Shown here: in pieces, positions 34,561-43,579 of the stretch
Numbering within the stretch: position 1 is the first letter of the stretch
Layout of the letters: each line of letters starts with the position of its first letter
Assembly (NCBI GenBank): GCA_023438065.1
Contig: JAEXRH010000012.1
Coordinates: 868,001 to 932,000, forward strand
Direction of reading: 5' to 3'
DNA from: Spirochaetota bacterium
GTDB lineage: Bacteria; Spirochaetota; Spirochaetia; Treponematales; Treponemataceae
DNA length: 64,000 nt
Notes under the pieces: model-generated
Told to the model about the DNA's origin: nothing
The model's database searches: none
What the model saw: the letters and a program-made list of their open reading frames with translations, nothing else
Translations under genes and position numbers: made by a program

Positions 34561-34629
34561 GGCCCATCCTTTTCCAAAGGAACGAAGACGAGGGAATTTA
34601 GTTCGTACATCTCGTCTCTTCGTCAGGGT

Positions 34630-36165
34630 TTACGCGCGATCGATCGCGCGTTGCGCGCGATACTCGGCGGCGAGGCGAACGCCCGTCGGGGTTGCGCAGC
34701 AACCGCCACGGGACGTGCATCGAAGCTCGGGCGGCAGGGCCCGACCGACCGAGTCGGCGGCGTCGAGCGCCTCGTGAAAGGGCAATACCGCGTCCGATCC
34801 GGCGAGCGCGAGCTCGGCGAACGAGATCGCGTTTCCCACGCAGGCGACGATCCTGCTCAGGCAAGGTTGCTCGAAACCGCCCGGTATCGGGTCGCACGGC
34901 AAGCCGATAGCCGCCTGCATCGCGAAACTTGCGGCGTTTTCCGCCTCGAGCGCCGTGCCGTCAAGGCATTCGACGAGGGCCGCCGCCGTCATCGCCGAGC
35001 ATACCCCGCATTCCCCCGCGCAGCCGATAATTTCGCCCGTCGGCGCTGTTCTTGAGTACGCGATAGCGCCGACGCCCGCGGCGACGAACAAGCCCCGGAC
35101 GATCGCGTCGTCGGAAAGCCCGAGCTCCACCTGCGCCGCCCGCAACGCCGAAAAAAGATACCCTCCGCCGGTGCCCATCGGGCCCGGAACGATCGGCACC
35201 CCGCGAATCTTCGCGTTGACCCCGAGCGCGAGCTTGAGCGCGTGCGCATGCACCGCGCCCGAGAGGCGCGCGCCTTCGGCGAGACGCGGCGCGATAAGAA
35301 GGTCGTCGCGCCGCGTGAACGGGCTCGCCGTTCGGGAAGCGAGCGGGGAATAGGCCGCGCCTACCTCGTCGCGCATGAGCGAATGAATGTTACGCATCCC
35401 GGCGACGACAGCATCCTCCGACCATCCGGAAAACCGGCGCTCATACTCGATCGCGACGTCCGAGAGCCGCTTTCCCGCCGCGTCGGCGATCTTCCTCCAC
35501 TCCGTCATCGTGTCAAAAAGACGATCCGCCCGCGCGGGCGTCGCGCGAACCGGGAGAACGGGCGCCATGACGAGCGCGGAGTCGGGCGGATCCGACGGGC
35601 GCTCGAGCGTCGTGAACCATCTCATGGTCCTTTCGCCCGAACGCGAGGCGCCGCCGCCAAAAGCCCCCTCAGGCGCGTAGGGATCGCCGTCGAAGGTGAA
35701 CGTCACGAAACTTTCGCCCTCGAGGTCGACGGCGAAGCCCTGCACGGAGAAGACGCGAACCAAGCCGCCGCCGACGGACGCGCCGACCATGACGACCGTT
35801 CTTTTCGCGCCCGAAAGCTCGACGCGAACGGCGTTCGGGTGGTCGCACTCGACAATGGGCTCGAAGGCGAATCGTACGGAGATTCCCGATTCGGCCGCCG
35901 TCTCGCGCGCGTCGAAGAACGCCGGGTCGGCCGGGTCAAGCCCGAGCGCGCCGGCGACGAACGCGATGTCCTCGTTCATTTGCCCGAAGGTTCCCGCGAA
36001 CGAGCCGGCGGGATCGAGCGTGAACGCCGCGCCGACGGGCCTTTCGCCGAGGAGGCTCGCCGCGAGCAGGGAAAGCCTGCACGGGCCCGCCTGATGGGAG
36101 CTCGAGCCCGGCTGCATGATCGGGCCGAACACGTCGTTGAAAAAATCAGGATATCGCGGGACCAT
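34630..36165 (-). CDS. L-serine dehydratase, iron-sulfur type, single chain
   Basis: L-serine ammonia-lyase converts serine to pyruvate and ammonia with a [4Fe-4S] cluster. The N-terminal beta domain has MQPGSSSHQAGPCRLS. The C-terminal alpha domain supplies cluster Cys in IIGCAGECG, GLPCDPIPG and QPCLSR, and ends near LRCTSRGGCCATPTG (family GGLAATPTG). ATG 36165 is chosen, with GGGGA upstream, overlapping the permease stop by 20 bp; ATG 36192 is possible. About 511 residues is longer than typical. Cotranscription with a polar amino-acid ABC importer suggests uptake plus deamination of serine or a related amino acid. Confidence 0.8.
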   Translation of the reverse strand: MVPRYPDFFNDVFGPIMQPGSSSHQAGPCRLSLLAASLLGERPVGAAFTLDPAGSFAGTFGQMNEDIAFVAGALGLDPADPAFFDARETAAESGISVRFAFEPIVECDHPNAVRVELSGAKRTVVMVGASVGGGLVRVFSVQGFAVDLEGESFVTFTFDGDPYAPEGAFGGGASRSGERTMRWFTTLERPSDPPDSALVMAPVLPVRATPARADRLFDTMTEWRKIADAAGKRLSDVAIEYERRFSGWSEDAVVAGMRNIHSLMRDEVGAAYSPLASRTASPFTRRDDLLIAPRLAEGARLSGAVHAHALKLALGVNAKIRGVPIVPGPMGTGGGYLFSALRAAQVELGLSDDAIVRGLFVAAGVGAIAYSRTAPTGEIIGCAGECGVCSAMTAAALVECLDGTALEAENAASFAMQAAIGLPCDPIPGGFEQPCLSRIVACVGNAISFAELALAGSDAVLPFHEALDAADSVGRALPPELRCTSRGGCCATPTGVRLAAEYRAQRAIDRA

Positions 36166-36946
36166 CGCCGAGTTCCCCGCCGTACGCGCCATGACGCGCC
36201 GAACCGACCGCGCGCGCGTTCCGGTCTCGGGCCCTCGCGGCAGACCAGACCGCCGCGCTTCGAACGCGCGCCGTCGCCGGCCCGGCAAGACGCGCGGCGA
36301 GCGATAACGCGAAGCAAAGGACGAAATACGCGAAACCGGTGAAAAGGAAAATCTCCGTCGGATGGACGATCGTTCGGGTATTGACCTGATTCGCGACGGT
36401 CGTCAGCTCGGGCACGTTCATGATATACGCGAGCGAGGTATCCTTAATGAGCGACGCCAGCAGCGCGACGTACGACGGCGCCGCGTTTCTGAAGGCCTGC
36501 GGGAGGAGAACCGCGCGGAGCGTCTGCGTTTCCGAGAGTCCCGACGCGACGCCGGCCTCCCGATGTCCCCGCGGCAAGGCCTCGAGCGCGGCGAGGGTCG
36601 AGTGAAGCACGGCTCCCGAGCTGAACCAGGCGAGCGAGAGCACGACGGAGAGAAATCCCGGTATCTCCACGCCGAAAACGGCGGGCACGAGAAAATACAC
36701 CCAGAAGATGACGAAGATGATCGGGATCGCGCGGACGAAATCGGCGACGGCGAGGATCGCCTTCCTGAGCGATTGAGGTCCAAGCCACGCGGCGATCGTC
36801 GCTCCGACGCCGACCGCGAGCGAGAGGACGCCCGCCGTTACCGCCATGAAAACGGTGAGAAGCATCCCTCCGAGTTCGCCCTCGGCCGTGCGACCCGCGA
36901 GCAGATAGCCGATGTTCTCGGTGATTACCGAAAGGTCAATGGGCAT
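36146..36946 (-). CDS. Polar amino-acid ABC transporter permease (second)
   Basis: A 266-residue inner-membrane protein of the His/Glu/Asp permease family. The cytoplasmic EAA loop is visible as REAGVASGLSETQTLRAVLLPQAFRNAAPSY. Five or so membrane helices end near LSLAARLAG. The last 45 residues, Ala/Arg-rich, are an unusual extension that overlaps the next gene and may not be conserved. The start at 36946 overlaps the upstream permease by 11 bp, indicating coupled synthesis of the two channel subunits. Confidence 0.88.
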   Translation of the reverse strand: MPIDLSVITENIGYLLAGRTAEGELGGMLLTVFMAVTAGVLSLAVGVGATIAAWLGPQSLRKAILAVADFVRAIPIIFVIFWVYFLVPAVFGVEIPGFLSVVLSLAWFSSGAVLHSTLAALEALPRGHREAGVASGLSETQTLRAVLLPQAFRNAAPSYVALLASLIKDTSLAYIMNVPELTTVANQVNTRTIVHPTEIFLFTGFAYFVLCFALSLAARLAGPATARVRSAAVWSAARARDRNARAVGSARHGAYGGELGDGPAIS

Positions 36947-37667
36947 GCGCTCTCCTCCTTCCGGACATAAGCGCCCGTTCCAGGACGAACCCGATAGCGA
37001 GATAGAGAATCGTTCCCACGGCGAACGCCTCGAACGCGCGCGAGTTGAAACTCTCGATCGAGCGCGATTGGTAGGTAATCTCCGCGAGCCCGACGCTGCA
37101 GGCTATCGAGGACAGTTTCATCACGTTGAGGAATTGTCCAACGATCGGCTCATACGCGTTCGTGAGCGCTTGCGGCAAGAGCACCGAGAAGAGGATCGTC
37201 CCCTCGCCGAGCCCCTGGGCGCGCGCGGCCTCGCGTTGGCCGGGAGACACCGCGTTCAGGCCCGCGCGGAGTTCCTCCGACAGGAACACGCCGCCGAAGA
37301 GTCCGAGACCCCACGCGGACGCGAGGAACTCGGGCGACAAAATCGATACGTTTCCCGGGAGGGCCGCCCACGGATGGTCGGCGAACGCCCACTCGCGAAA
37401 TCCCTGCGGGAGGATGCCGAAGCCGACGAAGTACCAGACGAGCAACTGGACGAGGAGCGGCGTATTGCGGAACACCGCGACGAAGGAAGCGGCGAAGAAC
37501 CGCGCGGGCGAGAGGGGCGAAAGCCTCATCGCCGACAGGGCGATCGCGGTGACCGCCGCGAGGGCGCTCGCCGCCGCGGTTACCGCGAGGGTGACGGAAA
37601 TCCCCCCGAGAAGCCACTTCGCGGGCATCCCGGTCAGGACGGCCGACCAATCGAGCATGATGGGCAT
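36936..37667 (-). CDS. Polar amino-acid ABC transporter permease (first)
   Basis: A 243-residue permease pairing with the following gene. The EAA loop is QREAARAQGLGEGTILFSVLLPQALTNAYEP. The N-terminal FRNTPLLVQLLVWYF segment is typical of GltJ/HisQ-type permeases. The start at 37667 has AGGGA upstream; MLDW three codons later (37658) is an alternative. There is a 1-bp gap after the ATPase gene. Confidence 0.9.
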   Translation of the reverse strand: MPIMLDWSAVLTGMPAKWLLGGISVTLAVTAAASALAAVTAIALSAMRLSPLSPARFFAASFVAVFRNTPLLVQLLVWYFVGFGILPQGFREWAFADHPWAALPGNVSILSPEFLASAWGLGLFGGVFLSEELRAGLNAVSPGQREAARAQGLGEGTILFSVLLPQALTNAYEPIVGQFLNVMKLSSIACSVGLAEITYQSRSIESFNSRAFEAFAVGTILYLAIGFVLERALMSGRRRAHAH

Positions 37668-37668
37668 G

Positions 37669-38436
37669 TCAGGATCCCTCGTGGAGCGGCGAAAGTATCT
37701 GCCCGAGGAATTTCCGCGCCCGGGGACTTCTCGTCCGCTCGAAAAATTCCGCGGGCGCGGCGTCCTCCTCGATTCGCCCGCCGTCGATGAACACGATGCG
37801 GTCGGCGACGGTTCGCGCGAAACCCATCTCGTGGGTGACGACGACCATGGTAATCCCCCCGTGCGCGAGGCCCTTCATCGTCGCGAGTACCTCGCCGATC
37901 ATTTCCGGGTCAAGCGCGCTCGTCGGCTCGTCGAAGAGGAGAACCTCCGGTCGCGTGGCGAGCGCCCGCGCGATCGCGACGCGCTGCTGCTGCCCGCCGG
38001 AAAGTTCGGACGGCATGCTCCCCGCCTTGTCCGCGAGTCCGACCCGTTCGAGGGTCTCGAGGGCGCGCCTTTCGGCCCCGTCGCGCGGCATCTTGAGCGC
38101 CTTGCGAAGCGCGAGCGTCACGTTCCCGAGCGCATTCAGGTGCGGATACAGGTTAAACTGCTGAAAGACGAAACCGACGTTCGTTCTCAGGCGACGAAGC
38201 GTTTCCCGATCGGCGTTCGTGGAATCGACGCCGTTCACGAGGACAGCCCCGGCCGTCGGCGTCTCGAGGCGGTTAACCATCCGGATCAGGGTTGATTTCC
38301 CCGAGCCGGACGGGCCGCACACCACGACGGTCTTTCCCCGTTCGAGGGATAGGTCTATCCCCCGAATGACCTCGTTGCTGCCGTACGCCTTGCGCACGCC
38401 GCGAAACTCGATCGCGGGAGCCATCGTCGAGCTCAT
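37669..38436 (-). CDS. Polar amino-acid ABC transporter ATP-binding protein
   Basis: A 255-residue ATPase with Walker A GPSGSGKST, Q-loop FVFQQFNLYPHLN, signature LSGGQQQRVAIARAL, Walker B LLFDEPTSALDPE and switch His in VVVTHEMGFA, typical of GlnQ/GltL. ATG 38436 overlaps the binding-protein stop as ATGA; a longer upstream frame is rejected. It powers import through the two permeases. Confidence 0.95.
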   Translation of the reverse strand: MSSTMAPAIEFRGVRKAYGSNEVIRGIDLSLERGKTVVVCGPSGSGKSTLIRMVNRLETPTAGAVLVNGVDSTNADRETLRRLRTNVGFVFQQFNLYPHLNALGNVTLALRKALKMPRDGAERRALETLERVGLADKAGSMPSELSGGQQQRVAIARALATRPEVLLFDEPTSALDPEMIGEVLATMKGLAHGGITMVVVTHEMGFARTVADRIVFIDGGRIEEDAAPAEFFERTRSPRARKFLGQILSPLHEGS

Positions 38437-39251
38437 TTTCCCGCTTCGATCTTGAATCCGCGGGGAACGCTCACGATCGCTCCGGAGCCGAACCATTTGT
38501 CATATATCTTAGCCGCGGTCCCGTCCTTCTCGGATTGCACGAGCACGCCGTTCACGAGGTCGAGCAGCGCCTTCTGGTTCTTGGGCACGCCGATGCCGAT
38601 CAATTCGCTCGAAAGATAGTCCTTGAGGATCTTGTACTTCGCCTTGTCCGGGGAGCGGGCGAGCGCATCGACGAGAATCGAGCCGTCCTGGGTAAGCGCC
38701 TGCACGTTACCGGCGCGAAGCGCGGCGAACGCGAGCGGCAGGTCGTCGAAGGAAATCGCCTTGACGTTCGGAAAGAGTTCCTTGAGCCGGTTCTCCCCGG
38801 TGGTCCCCTTGACCGTCGCGACGCGGGCGGTCGCGTAATCTTCGAGCTTATCGGAGGAACCGACGGGCACGAGCACCTGCTGCCCGGAGATGAAATAGGT
38901 ATCGCTGAAATCGATGACCTTCGCGCGTTCGGCCGTGTTCGTCAGGTCGCCGACGATGATGTCGGCCTTGTTCGCCTGAAGGTAGGGAATGCGGTTCGCG
39001 GGATTCGTCCCGACGATCTGAAGCTTGACGCCGATCTTGGCCGCGATTAGTTTCGCGAAGTCGACGTCGTACCCGACTGTTTCCTTCGTTTTCTCGTCGA
39101 TGAGCCCGAACGGCGGGTTCTGGTCGATGACCGCGACGCGGATAACGCCGGCCTTTTTGATATCGGCGAGCTGATCGGCATGAGCCGGATTACCCGCGAT
39201 TACCGCGAAGATCAACGCCGCGATTGCGGGAGCCTTTTTCAGTACTGTCAT
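38433..39251 (-). CDS. Periplasmic polar amino-acid-binding protein
   Basis: A 272-residue family 3 solute-binding protein with a Sec signal (LKKAPAIAALIFAVIAGNPAHA). Core motifs are IRVAVIDQNPPFGLID, VGYDVDFAKLIAAKIG and DIIVGDLTNTAERAKVIDFSDTYF. The latter segment contains the usual ligand carboxylate-binding Arg. ATG 39251 has GGAGG 7 nt upstream. First gene of the five-gene transport/serine dehydratase operon. The ligand is uncertain among Glu, Asp, Gln and Ser. Confidence 0.92.
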   Translation of the reverse strand: MTVLKKAPAIAALIFAVIAGNPAHADQLADIKKAGVIRVAVIDQNPPFGLIDEKTKETVGYDVDFAKLIAAKIGVKLQIVGTNPANRIPYLQANKADIIVGDLTNTAERAKVIDFSDTYFISGQQVLVPVGSSDKLEDYATARVATVKGTTGENRLKELFPNVKAISFDDLPLAFAALRAGNVQALTQDGSILVDALARSPDKAKYKILKDYLSSELIGIGVPKNQKALLDLVNGVLVQSEKDGTAAKIYDKWFGSGAIVSVPRGFKIEAGK

Positions 39252-39271
39252 AGTATCCTCCAGGTTTGCGC

Positions 39272-39315
39272 TTTATATGCGCCTTTCATAACACACAAAT
39301 ACTAGCGTGTTAGTA
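39272..39315 (-). promoter_or_regulatory. Promoter and candidate operator of the amino-acid transport operon
   Basis: TATAAA on minus (39277-39272) gives a short leader carrying the GGAGG. An inverted repeat TACTA-N6-TAGTA at 39300-39315 overlaps the -35 region. The 276-bp intergenic stretch from 39252 to 39527 is otherwise AT-rich spacer (39290-39390), with a TATACT at 39469-39474 for the next plus-strand gene. Confidence 0.4.
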
Positions 39316-39527
39316 GTATATGACCACAGGAGTTAATAATTGTCAATATCTTATCATAACTATATGTTTTATATATTTTAAAAGTATCTTTGAATCCGGA
39401 AACAGAAGTGCCCAGAACGTGTAGCCCACGAGTAGCCCCGGTATTGGCCAAGGGGCGTCACTTGATGGTATACTTTTCGACGAAACGCGATACCACGACG
39501 TTACATTTATATCAGGAGTCAAACGGA

Positions 39528-40616
39528 ATGCGATCCGCCAGTCAAACGGAGAATAAAGAGAAGATCCGCTGCGCGATAATCGGGACGGGAAGGATCGGCT
39601 CGAGCCTCGAGACGGACCGGCTCAGGGAAAAGCCCGCGAGCCACGCGGGGGTGATCGCGCGCAATCGCGATTGCGTTCTCGTCGCGGGCGCCGATCCCGA
39701 CGGCGACAACCTCGCTTCCTTCGGGCGCCTCTGGCGGCTCCCGCGCGAGGCGCTTTTCCCCGACGCGCGCGCGATGATTGACTCTGTCCGGCCCGACATC
39801 GTCCATATCGCCTCCGATACCGAGGAGCATATCCCGCTCCTCCGTCTCGCGCTCGAGCGCGAGGTTCCCGTCGTCGTCCTCGAAAAACCGGTCGCGCAAA
39901 CCCTCGACGAGGCCACCGAAATCCTTCCGCTCGTCGACGAGGCGGAATCGCTCGGCACGAGCCGCGTGGTCGTCAATCACGAACGGCGATTCGCCCGGGA
40001 CTACCGGGCCGCGCGCGACATCATCCGGTCGGCGTCGCTCGGGCCCCTCCTTTCGATACACGCGCGTCTCTACATGGGAAAGACCAAAACGCCCGCCGAC
40101 GTGCTCTGGCACGACGGAACCCATCTCGTCGACATCGTCACCTTTCTCGCAGGACCCTGGGAGGCGAAAGCCGTTCACGGGATATCGGGCGCGCGGGAAG
40201 GGAATTTCTTCGCGTTCGGGGAAACCCTCGCCGCCGGGACCGCGTCCGGACGATCGGAAGCGAACGCGCCGCCCGTCTCGATCGTCATCGATTCCTCGCC
40301 GGGGCGCGACCACCTCGCATTCGAGCTCGACCTTTCGTTCGCCTCGGGCAGGCTCAGGATCGGGAACGGGATCTTCGAGGTTTGGGAAAGCAGGCCATCG
40401 CGCCTCTATGAAAGGTTTCGCTCCCTCGAGCTCGTCCGCGGCAGGCCCGGCAAGGGATGGGGAAAGACCGGGTACTTCTCGCTCATGATGGAGCATGCCG
40501 CGGCGCTCTATCGCGACCCGACCCTTCCCGGCGAATCGACCTTCCGGGACGGACTTTCCGCGATCGGGATTCTCGCGCGCATCATCGAACTCGGAGGCAG
40601 CGCCGGGGGCGAGTGA
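39528..40616 (+). CDS. Gfo/Idh/MocA-family oxidoreductase
   Basis: A 362-residue NAD(P)-dependent oxidoreductase family protein. The Rossmann loop is CAIIGTGRIGS. The family EKPxA motif appears as VVLEKPVAQTLDEA, then VVNHERRFARDY and WHDGTHLVDIVTF, where the His/Asp region may be catalytic. The substrate is not evident; members act on sugars, inositols or biliverdin-like compounds. ATG 39528 is chosen because AGGAG lies 9 nt upstream; the frame extends to 39390 without support. A TATACT lies at 39469-39474. Confidence 0.85.
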   Translation: MRSASQTENKEKIRCAIIGTGRIGSSLETDRLREKPASHAGVIARNRDCVLVAGADPDGDNLASFGRLWRLPREALFPDARAMIDSVRPDIVHIASDTEEHIPLLRLALEREVPVVVLEKPVAQTLDEATEILPLVDEAESLGTSRVVVNHERRFARDYRAARDIIRSASLGPLLSIHARLYMGKTKTPADVLWHDGTHLVDIVTFLAGPWEAKAVHGISGAREGNFFAFGETLAAGTASGRSEANAPPVSIVIDSSPGRDHLAFELDLSFASGRLRIGNGIFEVWESRPSRLYERFRSLELVRGRPGKGWGKTGYFSLMMEHAAALYRDPTLPGESTFRDGLSAIGILARIIELGGSAGGE

Positions 40617-40659
40617 CCTCTTTTTTCCCGGCTTCTATGTTTTCGTCCCCCATCCGTAG

Positions 40660-40672
40660 TATATTTTAGCCT
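40660..40672 (+). promoter_or_regulatory. -10 box with leaderless geometry before the hybrid kinase
   Basis: TATATT at 40660-40665 ends 7 nt before ATG 40673. No Shine-Dalgarno is visible. Confidence 0.45.
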
Positions 40673-43573
40673 ATGCGCAAACACTGCCGTCCCGACCCCT
40701 TCGGATACCAGTACCCGTTCATCACCGCGAGAATAATGCTTTTGCTCGTCGCGATCCCGGTTCTCATCACCTTCTTCGAGGAATTCCGGGGGCCGTCCGT
40801 CCATGCGGCCTTCATCCGCGTTCGCGGGATCCTCGGGACGGGCGAATCGTTCGGCTTCTTCTGGCTCTATATCGTCGCGGCGGCGGCGCTCGTCCTTTTA
40901 TACCTGAAGCCGGTCGTCAGGCTCTATTGCTCGTGCGGACCCCGCTTTCGCGCGAGCGAGCGGGACGCCCGGCTCGCCGTCAAGCGGCTCAACAAGCTCC
41001 ATCTCTTCGTGATCACGGTCGCGACGATCGGTTTTTTCGCGGGGGAAATGAGGGCCCTCATCGAGATGGCGGAAGCCGCGAATCCCGAAACGGTAAACCG
41101 GCACGTCCTTTTCCTCAAGGCCCTTTCGAAGGGTCTCCTGAGCGGAACCCTCATCTCGTTCAACCTCGAAACGATGCTCTACCCCGCGAAGAAAACCGCG
41201 CTCGAACTCGCCCCGGGCGCGAAGATCTCCAAGACGTCGCTGTTCCGGAGGGTCGCGCTCATCGTCGCCGTCCTCATCTTCTTCATGATCTCGCAATTCA
41301 CCTCGGCCGTTTCCGAGTCCTTCGCGCGCGTCGACGAGTCCGGAAACATCGTGCTTTCGGGAAAGGCGATCGCCGATTACTTCTCCCCGAACGATGACGA
41401 CGACATCGACCCCGACGGGCGGGAGAACGGGATCTCGCTCGTCCATCGCGCCGAAAAAAGAACCGGCGACGGCACCGTCAAGATCACGATCAAGGGACGG
41501 CCGCCGAAAATGGAGGAGATCATCTCCGTTCTCGACGTCAAGATCATGCTGTTCTGCGCGTTCGCCCTCATGCTCCTTCTCCAGATCAGGCGGATGATAC
41601 GGTTCCCCGTCGACTCGATGCGCGATCGCCTCGAAATCCTCAACTCGGGCGAGATATCGGGGATATCGACGATCGACGTCATCAACAACGACGAGTTCGC
41701 GAGCGTCCTCAACGAGGTCAACGCGCTCATCAGGAAACAGCGAAACGAGCTCGAGTGCTCGAGCGACCGGCTAGAGGATATCGTCGCGCGCGCGGCGGAC
41801 CCGATACTCTCGTTCGACGGCGACGGCAAGATCGAGGTATTCAATCCCGCCGCGGAGCGATTCTTCGGATACGCCGCTTCCGAGATGGAAACGCGCGGCC
41901 TTCTCGATCTCGTCGAGCTTCCCCGCGACGTAGAGGGCGCTTGCGAGGGCTGCACCCAGGCGAAGGCGCTCATCGACTACCTCTATTCCGGCGACGTCGG
42001 GATCAGGCGATTCACCGGGATCAGGAAAGACGGCTCGCGCGCGCCGTTCGAGAGCAACGTCAGCATGTCGACGTCGGGGGATAAGGTCATTTACACCGCG
42101 ATCCTCCGCGACGTCGCGAAGCAGGTCGCGATCGAGGAACGGCTCGAGGAGGCGAAGACCGCGGCGGAAAACGCGAACCGGCTCAAGACCGAATTCCTCG
42201 CGAACATGAGCCACGAGCTCCGGACCCCGCTCAACGCGGTGCTCGGGTTCACCCAGCTCTTGAGCGCGGACCGCAACCTTACCCCGGGACAGCTCGAGAA
42301 AATCGGGATCGTCTCGCGCTCGGGCGAGCACCTCCTATCCCTCATCAACGACATCCTCGACATCTCCAAGATCGAGGCGGGAAAGGCCGAGCTCCACGAA
42401 ATAGCGTTCTCGCCAGCGCGGTTCGTCGAGGATATCCGCGAGATGTTCGAACTTCGCTGCAAGAAGGCGGGGCTCGGCCTCTACGTCGAGTATTCGGGGC
42501 CGCTCCCCGACCGCGTGAAGGGCGATCTCGGCAAGCTCAGGCAGGTCATGATCAATCTCGTCGGGAACGCGGTGAAATTCACGGCAGAAGGCGGCGTCGG
42601 CATCCTCGTCGGGATCGACGGCGGCAAGATGCGTTTCTCGGTTACCGACTCGGGAAGGGGAATACCTAAGGACGAGCTCAAGGCGATCATGGAGCCGTTC
42701 ATCCAGTCGTCGGTCACCGACAACGAAGGGGGCACGGGCCTCGGGCTCGCGATCTCGTCCCGCTATATCCGCATGATGGGCGGCGAGCTTTCCGTCGAGA
42801 GCGAGCTCGGAAAGGGAAGCACGTTCAGCTTCGCCGTCGACCTTCCGGAAACGGACGAGACCGCCTCGGACAGACCGAGCGAGCCGGTCGCGGTCGCGGT
42901 AAAGAAGGGATGCGAGGTCACGGCCCTCGTCGTCGATGACAAGGAGCTCAACCGGCTCGTCCTCAAGGAGATGCTCGAGACCGCGGGCTTTTCCGCGATC
43001 GAGGCCGAGAACGGCAAGGTCGCCTGCGAGCGCGCGGAAGAAATCCGCCCGGACGTCATCTTCATGGACATCAAGATGCCCGTGATGGACGGCTACGCCG
43101 CGGTCAAGGCGCTCAAGGACAATCCCGAAACGCGCGACATCCCGGTCTTCGCGCTCACCGCGAGCGCGTTCACGAACGACGAGAAGCGCATCCTCGAGTC
43201 GGGCTTCGACGGCTTTCTCGCGAAGCCCTTCAAGCGCGCCGACCTTTTCGCGCTCATACGCGAGAAATCCCGCGTCGAGCTCGAGTACGAGAGCGCCCCT
43301 TCAGCGGCGATCGGGCCCGTGCCCGACGGGGAACGGGTCGATTACGCGCGCGCCGCGCGAGCGCTCGGAAAGGACGGGATCGAGCGCCTGTCCGGTTTCG
43401 CGATCATCAACGACTTCACCGCCATCGCCGCGCTCGCGCGCGAGATCGAGGGTGAGGCGCCCGATTTCGCGTCCGTCCTTTCGTATCACGCGAAAAACTT
43501 CGACGAATCGGCCCTCGAGGGCATACTCGCGTCGCTTGAAAGAACGCGCGGAGAGACCGTAAACCGGGGGTAA
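40673..43573 (+). CDS. Hybrid sensor histidine kinase (membrane, PAS, HisKA, HATPase, REC)
   Basis: A 966-residue inner-membrane kinase. Hydrophobic helices lie near 18-35, 60-80, 110-125, 193-212 and 288-305; the last two bracket a short acidic extracytoplasmic loop (215-285). PAS lies at about 365-485 (ADPILSFDGDGKIEVFNPAAERFFGY). HisKA has phosphoacceptor His514 (NMSHELRTPL). HATPase has NLVGNAVKF, DSGRGIP and GGTGLGLAI. REC has Asp799 (FMDIKMPVMDG). The C-terminal about 100 residues resemble a weak helical Hpt-like region but no clear phospho-His is seen. It is followed 6 bp later by a response-regulator adenylate cyclase, its likely output. Confidence 0.93.
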   Translation: MRKHCRPDPFGYQYPFITARIMLLLVAIPVLITFFEEFRGPSVHAAFIRVRGILGTGESFGFFWLYIVAAAALVLLYLKPVVRLYCSCGPRFRASERDARLAVKRLNKLHLFVITVATIGFFAGEMRALIEMAEAANPETVNRHVLFLKALSKGLLSGTLISFNLETMLYPAKKTALELAPGAKISKTSLFRRVALIVAVLIFFMISQFTSAVSESFARVDESGNIVLSGKAIADYFSPNDDDDIDPDGRENGISLVHRAEKRTGDGTVKITIKGRPPKMEEIISVLDVKIMLFCAFALMLLLQIRRMIRFPVDSMRDRLEILNSGEISGISTIDVINNDEFASVLNEVNALIRKQRNELECSSDRLEDIVARAADPILSFDGDGKIEVFNPAAERFFGYAASEMETRGLLDLVELPRDVEGACEGCTQAKALIDYLYSGDVGIRRFTGIRKDGSRAPFESNVSMSTSGDKVIYTAILRDVAKQVAIEERLEEAKTAAENANRLKTEFLANMSHELRTPLNAVLGFTQLLSADRNLTPGQLEKIGIVSRSGEHLLSLINDILDISKIEAGKAELHEIAFSPARFVEDIREMFELRCKKAGLGLYVEYSGPLPDRVKGDLGKLRQVMINLVGNAVKFTAEGGVGILVGIDGGKMRFSVTDSGRGIPKDELKAIMEPFIQSSVTDNEGGTGLGLAISSRYIRMMGGELSVESELGKGSTFSFAVDLPETDETASDRPSEPVAVAVKKGCEVTALVVDDKELNRLVLKEMLETAGFSAIEAENGKVACERAEEIRPDVIFMDIKMPVMDGYAAVKALKDNPETRDIPVFALTASAFTNDEKRILESGFDGFLAKPFKRADLFALIREKSRVELEYESAPSAAIGPVPDGERVDYARAARALGKDGIERLSGFAIINDFTAIAALAREIEGEAPDFASVLSYHAKNFDESALEGILASLERTRGETVNRG

Positions 43574-43579
43574 GGAACA

